Positions 15,186 to 20,226 of a stretch of DNA of 20,226 nt are shown piece after piece. A program made the translations under genes and the position numbers. A model generated the notes under the pieces. It was given only the letters and a program-made list of their open reading frames with translations, made no database searches and was not told where the DNA came from. This stretch comes from Candidatus Woesearchaeota archaeon (GTDB lineage Archaea > Nanobdellota > Nanobdellia > SCGC-AAA011-G17 > JACPNG01), in the NCBI GenBank assembly GCA_017609845.1, contig JAFCDD010000002.1, forward strand, positions 1 to 20,226, written 5' to 3'. Each line of letters begins with the position of its first letter. The stretch's first letter is position 1.

Positions 15186-17204
15186 ATGGTGGAGGCTCAA
15201 GACCAAATAGATAAATTTCAAGAATTTATTAGTTCTGAGTACAAAAAAGAGTTGAATAGGCTAGTTAATTTGGGGTTGAGTTCTTTAGTTATTGATTTTA
15301 ATGAATTGGTATTGTTTGATCATGAATTGGCTGAGCAATTATTGCAGGAGCCGGAGGATAGTCTAAAAGCTGCGGAGATAGCTATAGATAATTTAGATTT
15401 ACCAAGAAAGAATTTTAGGGTGAGGTTTCATAATTTACCAAAGACTCAACAAGTTCAAATAAGGAATATTAGGAGTGAACATTTAAATAAACTTGTTAGT
15501 TTTGAAGCTATAGTGAGGCAAAGTTCTGATGTTAGGCCACAAGTAACTCAGGCTAAGTTTGAATGTCCTAGTTGCGGGAATACAATTACAATATTGCAAA
15601 TTGATACAAAATTTAAAGAACCTACAAGATGTAGTTGCGGAAAAAGAGGGAGATTTAGACTAATACATAAGAGTTTGGTTGACGCTCAAAGATTGGTAGT
15701 TGAAGAGGCCCCTGAAACTTTAGAGGGAGGAGAACAACCAAAAAGGATATCTGTGTTCTTAAAAGAAGATTTAGTAGAACCAAGGATGGAGAAGAAAACT
15801 ACTCCTGGAAGCAAAATCATGGTTATTGGAATTTTAAAAGAAGTTCCTGTTTATTTGAAGACTGGTGCACAATCCATAAGGTTTGATCTGATGATAGAAT
15901 CAAATTTTATTGAACCCATGGAACAAACTTTTGAAGATATTGATATAAGTGACGAAGATAAACTGGCAATAAAAACTTTAGCCAAAGATCCCAGAATTTA
16001 TGAAAAACTAGTTATGAGTATTGCCCCTTCTATCTGGGGGCATAATAAAGTAAAGGAAGCTTTAGTTTTTCAGATGATGGGGGGAGTAAAAAAAGTGAGG
16101 GAAGATGGTACTAGGACTAGGGGGGATATGCATATTTTGTTGGTTGGTGATCCCGGTTCTGGGAAATCACAATTATTGCAATTTATTTCTAAGGCTGCTC
16201 CTAAAGCAAGATATGTTTCTGGAAAGGGTGCAAGTTCTGCTGGTTTAACTGCCACAGTTGTTAGGGATGAATTTTTAAGGGGGTGGGCATTGGAAGCTGG
16301 AACTTTGGTATTGAGTAACTTCGGAGTTGCATGTCTGGATGAATTGGACAAAATGCCCCACGAAGATACTGCTGCGTTGCACGAGGCCCTAGAGCAACAA
16401 ACCGTCACTATTGCAAAAGCTAATATTCAAGCTACATTAAGGGCTGAAACCACTGTGTTGGCTGCTGCAAATCCTAAATTAGGCAGATTTGATCCTTACC
16501 AGCCCATCGCTCAACAAATAGATATGCCTCCAACTTTAATCAATAGATTTGATTTAATTTTTCCAATCAGGGATTTACCAGATAAAGATAAAGATGCAAG
16601 GATTGCTGAACACGTCCTGAGAATTCAGCAGGAGCCATCCAAGTTAGAATCTGTGATTCCTGGAGATTTATTGAAAAAGTACGTATCATATGTTAAACAG
16701 AAAATAAATCCAAAATTAAGTGACTCTGCTATCAATGAAATAAAAAAATTCTATGTTAATTTAAGGAATAGTGGTTCTGCTAGTGAAGATGAGATAAAAC
16801 CAATTCCAATTAGTGCGAGACAATTGGAGGCCTTAGTTAGGTTGGCTGAATCTAGTGCTAAGATAAGATTAGCTAAGACTGTTTCTAAACAGGATGCTAA
16901 AAGAGCTATAGATTTGTTAAAACATTGTTTAATGCAAGTTGGATTTGATTATGAAACCGGACAAATAGATATTGATAGAATATCTACTGGTATTCCTGCT
17001 TCTCAAAGAAGCAAGATTGTTATTTTAAAAGGCATAATCAATGAATTAGAAGAAAGACTTGGAAAATCTATTCCAATTGAGGACATAATGAATGAATCTG
17101 CTGAAAAAGGGATTGATCATGCACAAGCTGAAGAAATAATAGAAAGATTAAAAAGGGAGGGAGAAATTTTTGAACCAAGAAGGGGATTTGTTCAGAAGAT
17201 CTAA
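15186..17204 (+). CDS. mcm: MCM replicative DNA helicase
   Basis: The 672-residue protein is a complete archaeal MCM. The N-terminal domain has a zinc site with Cys 127, 130, 149 and 151 (FECPSCG and RCSCGKRG). The AAA+ core shows Walker A GDPGSGKS (321-328), the helix-2 segment GASSAGLTATVVRDE, Walker B VACLDELDKM (381-390), sensor-1 LAAANPKLGRFDP and the arginine finger in LINRFDLIF (R454). The C-terminus (about 608-672) is a winged helix ending in REGEIFEPRRGFVQKI. It unwinds the chromosome at replication forks as a hexamer. There is no intein. The next gene begins two bases after its stop, and that protein ends in a very similar winged helix. A TATA box 30 bases upstream of the ATG marks a leaderless start. 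Confidence 0.98.
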   Translation: MVEAQDQIDKFQEFISSEYKKELNRLVNLGLSSLVIDFNELVLFDHELAEQLLQEPEDSLKAAEIAIDNLDLPRKNFRVRFHNLPKTQQVQIRNIRSEHLNKLVSFEAIVRQSSDVRPQVTQAKFECPSCGNTITILQIDTKFKEPTRCSCGKRGRFRLIHKSLVDAQRLVVEEAPETLEGGEQPKRISVFLKEDLVEPRMEKKTTPGSKIMVIGILKEVPVYLKTGAQSIRFDLMIESNFIEPMEQTFEDIDISDEDKLAIKTLAKDPRIYEKLVMSIAPSIWGHNKVKEALVFQMMGGVKKVREDGTRTRGDMHILLVGDPGSGKSQLLQFISKAAPKARYVSGKGASSAGLTATVVRDEFLRGWALEAGTLVLSNFGVACLDELDKMPHEDTAALHEALEQQTVTIAKANIQATLRAETTVLAAANPKLGRFDPYQPIAQQIDMPPTLINRFDLIFPIRDLPDKDKDARIAEHVLRIQQEPSKLESVIPGDLLKKYVSYVKQKINPKLSDSAINEIKKFYVNLRNSGSASEDEIKPIPISARQLEALVRLAESSAKIRLAKTVSKQDAKRAIDLLKHCLMQVGFDYETGQIDIDRISTGIPASQRSKIVILKGIINELEERLGKSIPIEDIMNESAEKGIDHAQAEEIIERLKREGEIFEPRRGFVQKI

Positions 17205-17206
17205 AA

Positions 17207-17884
17207 ATGATTCAAAAAAGGCAAACTGCTGTAAGGATTTGGATTTCTAATCTTATGAATGGCAAATATGTTAAACAACCAGGAGAATTTGAACCAAATT
17301 ACGTTGAAGTGAATGGAAAAAAAATTGGGAGAGTTAATCTTGTTGGCACCGTTGTTTATAAATTTGAAAGTGAAGATAATAATTATGTTTCTTTAACTAT
17401 TGATGATGGGAGTTACCAAATTAGATTAAAGGTTTGGAAAGAAGGTACTAAATTATTAAGAGATTTTAATTCTGGAGATTTTGTAAATATAATTGGTAAA
17501 CCAAGGGAATACAATGAAGAATTATATATTATTCCTGAGATTGTTAAAAAAATGGAAGACCTAAACTGGGAATTGGTTTGGAAGACTGAATTATTTAAGG
17601 AATATGGTAAACCAGAAAAAATAGAAATAAAGAAACATTTGGTACAACAAACTTCTTCAGAAAATAAAAGTGAAATAGAAGAAGAGCACATAGAAGAAAA
17701 CAGCAGTAAGGTAAGTGTGTTAAATGTTATAAATAAATTTAGCCATGAGGAAGGAATTAAAATTGATGTTTTATCTGAAAAATGTGAACTAGATTATGAA
17801 TCTGCAGAAAATATTGTGAATGAATTATTAAAAGAAGGGGAAATTTATGAGGCGAGACCGGGAGTTTTTAAAACTATAGGTTAA
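17207..17884 (+). CDS. RPA32-like single-stranded DNA-binding protein: OB fold plus C-terminal winged helix
   Basis: The 225-residue protein has an N-terminal extension beginning RQTAVRIWISNLMNGKYV. An OB fold follows (about 42-122, GRVNLVGTVVYKFES, SLTIDDGSYQIRLKVW, FVNIIGKPREYNEELYIIPEIV). After a charged linker (about 140-165) a winged helix closes the protein (about 168-225). This is the domain order of RPA32 and archaeal RPA-family (COG3390) proteins, which bind single-stranded DNA at forks. It lacks the zinc finger of larger archaeal RPAs. Being two bases downstream of mcm implies a shared transcript and joint function. Its last residues, LLKEGEIYEARPGVFKTI, closely match the MCM C-terminus. 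Partner RPA subunits are not in this window. Confidence 0.8.
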   Translation: MIQKRQTAVRIWISNLMNGKYVKQPGEFEPNYVEVNGKKIGRVNLVGTVVYKFESEDNNYVSLTIDDGSYQIRLKVWKEGTKLLRDFNSGDFVNIIGKPREYNEELYIIPEIVKKMEDLNWELVWKTELFKEYGKPEKIEIKKHLVQQTSSENKSEIEEEHIEENSSKVSVLNVINKFSHEEGIKIDVLSEKCELDYESAENIVNELLKEGEIYEARPGVFKTIG

Positions 17885-17885
17885 A

Positions 17886-17893
17886 TTTATAAA
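17886..17893 (+). promoter_or_regulatory. TATA box for the aIF2-beta operon
   Basis: TTTATAAA begins exactly 30 bases before ATG 17916, in the 31-base gap after the rpa-like gene. This implies a leaderless transcript with its own promoter. Confidence 0.6.
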
Positions 17894-17915
17894 AGTACTT
17901 GTTTCTTAATTAGCT

Positions 17916-18323
17916 ATGGATTATGATAAATTGTTGAAAAGGGCCCGCAAAGATATGCCAGAATCTTTACTGAAAAAAAAGAGATTTGATATTCCGAAAG
18001 CTATTGGGATAATTCAAGGAAATAAGACAATAATAAAAAATTTTATTCAAATCTGCAGCATTTTTGGAAGAGAACCAAGACATTTACTAAAGTATTTACA
18101 AAGGGAATTAGCTTCTCCTGCTCAGATAGATGGCCCAAGATTAGTTTTTGGAAGAAAATTTAGATCTGAATTAATTAATCAGAAAATCAAACAGTATGCT
18201 AAGGAGTTTGTCTTATGTAAAGAATGTGGAAAACCAGATACAAAATTGTTAAAAGAAGAGGGTTTTACATTCATAAAATGCACAGCTTGTGGTGCAAAAC
18301 ATTCTATAAAGGCCAGAATATGA
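17916..18323 (+). CDS. Translation initiation factor aIF2 subunit beta
   Basis: The 135-residue protein has the archaeal aIF2-beta layout: an N-terminal helix, a core domain with RFDIPKAIGIIQGNKTIIKNF and FGREPRHLLKYLQRELA, and a C-terminal zinc ribbon with Cys 101, 104, 122 and 125 (LCKECGKPDT...IKCTACGAKH). It forms part of the heterotrimer that brings initiator Met-tRNA to the small ribosomal subunit. Length is normal for archaea. It leads a three-gene unit with DUF424 and NMD3-like genes: its stop TGA overlaps the next ATG by four bases. Confidence 0.96.
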   Translation: MDYDKLLKRARKDMPESLLKKKRFDIPKAIGIIQGNKTIIKNFIQICSIFGREPRHLLKYLQRELASPAQIDGPRLVFGRKFRSELINQKIKQYAKEFVLCKECGKPDTKLLKEEGFTFIKCTACGAKHSIKARI

Positions 18324-18607
18324 TGTATGCAAAAAAACATGAAGCTAATGGAAGAAATATTGTTGCAATTTGTGATGAGAATATTTTAGGGAAGAAATTT
18401 GAAGACGGTGATGTTTGTTTAGAAGTTAAGAGAGATTTCTATAATGGAAATCTAATTAATGCAGATGAAGCTTTAAAATTAATGGAAGATGGTGATATCC
18501 TTAATTTATGTGGTGAAGAATGTATTAATTTAGCAATAAAGAATTCAATTATTAATAAGAATAATATTTTAAGAATAAATGGTGTTCCCCATGCCCAATG
18601 TTTTTAG
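18320..18607 (+). CDS. DUF424 family protein
   Basis: The 95-residue product (MMYAKKHEANGRNIVAICDENILGKKFEDGDVCLEV...) matches my recollection of the archaeal DUF424 family, including the C-terminal INGVPHAQ segment and the GEECINLAIKN block. The frame is open upstream, but that part overlaps aIF2-beta, and ATG 18320, with a four-base overlap with the aIF2-beta stop, is the natural coupled start. The molecular function is not established. Its place between aIF2-beta and an NMD3-like gene suggests a ribosome or translation role. No signal peptide or membrane segment. Confidence 0.8.
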   Translation: MMYAKKHEANGRNIVAICDENILGKKFEDGDVCLEVKRDFYNGNLINADEALKLMEDGDILNLCGEECINLAIKNSIINKNNILRINGVPHAQCF

Positions 18608-18908
18608 GAAGGATTATTTTGAAGCAACAATACAGTTAAGACCTAAAAAAAAGGAAATCTTAGATTTTATTAAAGAAAGAATAGAAAAAAGAAAGGATGT
18701 TTTTATTTCTAAAATTGTAGAAAAAAAGTATGGTGTTGATCTTTATATTTCATCCAATAAATTTGCCTTGTCTTTAGCTAAATTATTAAAAAAGAGGTTT
18801 AATGGTGAAATTATAACTTCAAGAAGTTTACATAGTAGACATAAACAAACAGGGAAACTGCTTTATAGGGTTACTGTTTGCTTTAGATCGAAAGAAGAAG
18901 GTTTATAA
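18591..18908 (+). CDS. Shortened NMD3-like ribosome-associated protein
   Basis: The product is about 105 residues from ATG 18591 (109 if the ATG at 18579 is used; both overlap DUF424). The sequence RKDYFEATIQLRP, EKKYGVDLYISSNKFALSLAKLL, ITSRSLHSRHKQTGKLLYRVTVCFR follows the core of archaeal and eukaryotic NMD3, the large-subunit biogenesis and export adaptor. Full-length archaeal NMD3 starts with a zinc-binding region of several CxxC motifs; none is present here, so only the middle domain remains. The two possible starts cannot be separated by a ribosome binding site. Co-transcription with aIF2-beta and DUF424 fits a translation role. It could be a true minimal homologue or a domain split from a zinc part encoded elsewhere. 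Confidence 0.7.
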   Translation: MPNVFRKDYFEATIQLRPKKKEILDFIKERIEKRKDVFISKIVEKKYGVDLYISSNKFALSLAKLLKKRFNGEIITSRSLHSRHKQTGKLLYRVTVCFRSKEEGL

Positions 18909-18909
18909 A
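18902..18909 (+). promoter_or_regulatory. TATA box for the aIF1A operon
   Basis: TTTATAAA overlaps the end of the NMD3-like gene and begins exactly 30 bases before ATG 18932. This decides for that ATG over the in-frame TTG at 18923. Confidence 0.6.
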
Positions 18910-18931
18910 TTAAATAAATTCTTTGTTTTTT

Positions 18932-19258
18932 ATGATTAAGAAAAAACCTCCTCGAAGACAGGAAGAAGGTGTTTTCAGAGTGAAGACTCCTAGAGGGAGA
19001 GAAGTAATTGGAATATTACAACAAAGACTTGGTGGAAGCAGGATGAGGGTTATTTGTATGGATGGAAAAACCAGGATATGTAGAATTCCTGGAAGATTAA
19101 AGAGGAGATTGTGGGTTAGAGAAGGCGATGTTTTGTTAGTTGAACCATGGGAGTTTGGTGGCGATGAAAAAGGAGATGTTATCTATAAGTATAGAAGGAA
19201 TCAGGTTGAATGGTTAAAGAAAAAAGGCCTAATCAAAGAATTAGAAGAAGAATTCTAA
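18932..19258 (+). CDS. Translation initiation factor aIF1A
   Basis: The 108-residue protein is a single OB-fold S1-like domain with a basic N-terminal tail (MIKKKPPRRQEEG). Typical blocks are GREVIGILQQRLGGSRMRVICMDGKTRICRIPGRLKRRLWVREGD and DVLLVEPWEF; the positions fit archaeal aIF1A and bacterial IF1. It binds the A site of the small ribosomal subunit close to helix 44. The start at ATG 18932 is chosen over TTG 18923 because of the TATA box exactly 30 bases upstream. The next gene follows one base after the stop, so aif1A, the KH protein and the methyltransferase form one unit. Confidence 0.95.
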   Translation: MIKKKPPRRQEEGVFRVKTPRGREVIGILQQRLGGSRMRVICMDGKTRICRIPGRLKRRLWVREGDVLLVEPWEFGGDEKGDVIYKYRRNQVEWLKKKGLIKELEEEF

Positions 19259-19259
19259 A

Positions 19260-19775
19260 ATGCATATAGACGAGGTTAAAATTCCCAAAGAAAGGATTGC
19301 TGTACTCATTGGAGTAAAAGGAAAAATAAAAAGAGAAATAGAAAAAAAAGCGCATGTTAGATTAAAAATTGATTCTGAAAGTGGCATTGTTGAAATCTCT
19401 GGGGAAAATAGTTTAGATGTTTTTAATGCTAAGCCTTTAATTCGTGCTATTGCGCGTGGTTTAAGTCCTCAATCGGCTAAATGTTTATTAAATGAGGATT
19501 GTATTCTTGAAATAATTAATATTCAGAAGTATTCAGGAGACTCTAAGAAAAAATTAATTACATTAAGAAGCAGGGCTATTGGGAGTGGTGGAAAATGCAG
19601 GGGATTGATAGGAAAACTCACTGGAACTGAAATATGCATTTATGGAAAGACTATAGCAATAGTTGGTGAAATTGAGGGTGTTGGTATTGCAAAGCGTGCT
19701 TTTGAATATTTACTGGAGGGTGCACCCCATGGGCATGTATATAAATTTATACAAGACTTAAAAAGAAAATCATGA
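19260..19775 (+). CDS. KH-domain protein of the Dim2/Pno1 (Krr1-like) family, 16S rRNA processing
   Basis: The 171-residue protein has two KH domains: the first with IGVKGKIKREIEKKAHVRLKID (about 17-38), the second with SRAIGSGGKCRGLIGKLTGTEICIYG (about 104-129) and a C-terminal LLEGAPHGHVYKFIQ block. This matches archaeal Dim2/Pno1, which binds the 3' end of 16S rRNA during maturation and, as I recall, can associate with aIF2-alpha. Length is usual. It begins one base after aif1A ends and overlaps the next gene by four bases (ATGA). Its placement between aif1A and a putative 16S rRNA methyltransferase supports a role at the small-subunit decoding region. Confidence 0.9.
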   Translation: MHIDEVKIPKERIAVLIGVKGKIKREIEKKAHVRLKIDSESGIVEISGENSLDVFNAKPLIRAIARGLSPQSAKCLLNEDCILEIINIQKYSGDSKKKLITLRSRAIGSGGKCRGLIGKLTGTEICIYGKTIAIVGEIEGVGIAKRAFEYLLEGAPHGHVYKFIQDLKRKS

Positions 19776-20226
19776 TTAATAAATTAATAAAAGAAATAAA
19801 GAAAAAGAAAGAATTGAAAACTTTAGATGATTCTTTTGTTAAAAAATTAATAAATGAAAATTATTCTATAGTAAAAGAGAAATTGTGTGGGCATTCTCAT
19901 CCTAAAAAATCTAAAGAATTTAAAGAAATAGTAAAAAATGCCAGGAAAGTTTTACATGATGTTTACGGCGTCTTTAATGTTGATAAGAAGAATAGAACAA
20001 AAATATTAAATCTTATTAAAAAGGATCCGAAAAATTTAGAATTACATAGAAGATTATTAGAAACACATCGATCTTCTAAAGAAAGAATTGATGAATATGA
20101 ATTTATTTATGATAAAATATTGGATAAGAATGTAAAAAGTATTTTGGATGTCGGTTGTGGTCTAAATCCTATCAGTTATGTTTTTATGAAAATTAAGCCA
20201 AAGTATTTTGCTATTGAATTAACTAA
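19772..20226 (+). CDS. SAM-dependent methyltransferase, ArmA/FmrO-like 16S rRNA m7G methyltransferase family (partial, runs off window)
   Basis: The first 151 residues are present and the gene continues past the window. It starts MINKLIKEIKKKKELKTLDD and overlaps the KH gene stop by four bases. Residues about 97-136 show ETHRSSKERIDEYEFIYDKI followed by SILDVGCGLNPIS, a class I methyltransferase motif I. H-x-S-x-x-E-R, an aromatic tyrosine helix and then D-x-G-C-G-x-N-P is the arrangement I recall for ArmA, RmtA and FmrO, enzymes that methylate N7 of G1405 in 16S rRNA helix 44. An upstream ARKVLHDVYGVF segment also resembles the KLHQIWG region of ArmA. In an archaeon this could be a housekeeping rRNA modification or aminoglycoside protection. 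The SAM-binding and catalytic half lies largely outside the window. Confidence 0.7.
   Translation, partial: MINKLIKEIKKKKELKTLDDSFVKKLINENYSIVKEKLCGHSHPKKSKEFKEIVKNARKVLHDVYGVFNVDKKNRTKILNLIKKDPKNLELHRRLLETHRSSKERIDEYEFIYDKILDKNVKSILDVGCGLNPISYVFMKIKPKYFAIELT

Noticed and set aside
18224..18319. Longer N-terminus for the DUF424 gene
   Set aside because: It is out of frame within the zinc ribbon of aIF2-beta; ATG 18320 gives the usual four-base coupled overlap.
18923..18931. TTG start for aIF1A
   Set aside because: ATG 18932 lies exactly 30 bases after the TATA box and gives the normal N-terminus.
1..20226. tRNA or rRNA genes, CRISPR arrays, insertion sequences, inteins in mcm or rfc
   Set aside because: No cloverleaf-like segment, regularly spaced repeats, transposase motifs or intein insertions were found on reading; the mcm and rfcS products have normal uninterrupted length.

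Overview
The window is AT-rich archaeal chromosome. Archaeal information-processing genes dominate: TBP, MCM, both replication factor C subunits, an RPA32-like protein, aIF2-beta, aIF1A, Dim2/Pno1-like KH protein and archaeal-type IleRS. Low GC, short and overlapping genes, a shortened NMD3, a shortened RFC large subunit and many small unknowns suggest a reduced-genome DPANN archaeon (Woesearchaeota or Pacearchaeota type). The archaeal call is firm; the DPANN placement is inference. No tRNA, rRNA, CRISPR array, insertion sequence or intein was seen, and no gene-free stretch exceeds about 215 bases.

Layout. Bases 1-4706 carry cell-surface genes: an exported lamin-tail-domain protein and a small unknown on the plus strand, then two exported membrane-anchored proteins on the minus strand. 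One of these (1731-2934) is split by a one-base frameshift at an A6 tract. A short RIO/COG2112-like kinase (4771-5373, plus) meets a minus-strand MoxR - DUF58 - VWA set (8178 to 5370) at overlapping stop codons. Next comes a minus-strand replication operon (10977 to 8236): RFC small subunit, an unrecognised HExxH metallopeptidase-like protein, RFC large subunit. From 11191 plus-strand genes dominate: ileS, then two minus-strand small unknowns (14466 to 14036), then tbp, mcm-rpa, aif2b-DUF424-nmd3-like, and aif1A-dim2-methyltransferase. The last gene runs off the window edge and looks like the ArmA/FmrO family of 16S rRNA m7G methyltransferases.

How they work together. The plus-strand right half is a transcription, replication and translation-initiation neighbourhood. 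MCM is coupled to an RPA-like protein that ends in a very similar winged helix. aIF1A, Dim2 and the putative 16S rRNA methyltransferase form one unit that plausibly centres on the decoding site of the small ribosomal subunit. Several genes have a TATA box whose first base lies about 28-31 bases upstream of the start codon (exactly 30 for mcm, aif2b and aif1A), which indicates leaderless mRNAs.

The most interesting signals are: (1) the ArmA/FmrO-like methyltransferase next to aif1A and dim2; (2) a 13-codon ORF with six Ile codons, placed exactly 30 bases after a TATA box upstream of ileS and followed by a weak hairpin with a T5 run, which looks like an amino-acid leader peptide; (3) the A6 frameshift that separates soluble and membrane-anchored forms of a surface protein; (4) the HExxH protein between the two clamp-loader genes; (5) a tbp gene without any ATG, GTG or TTG near its expected start.
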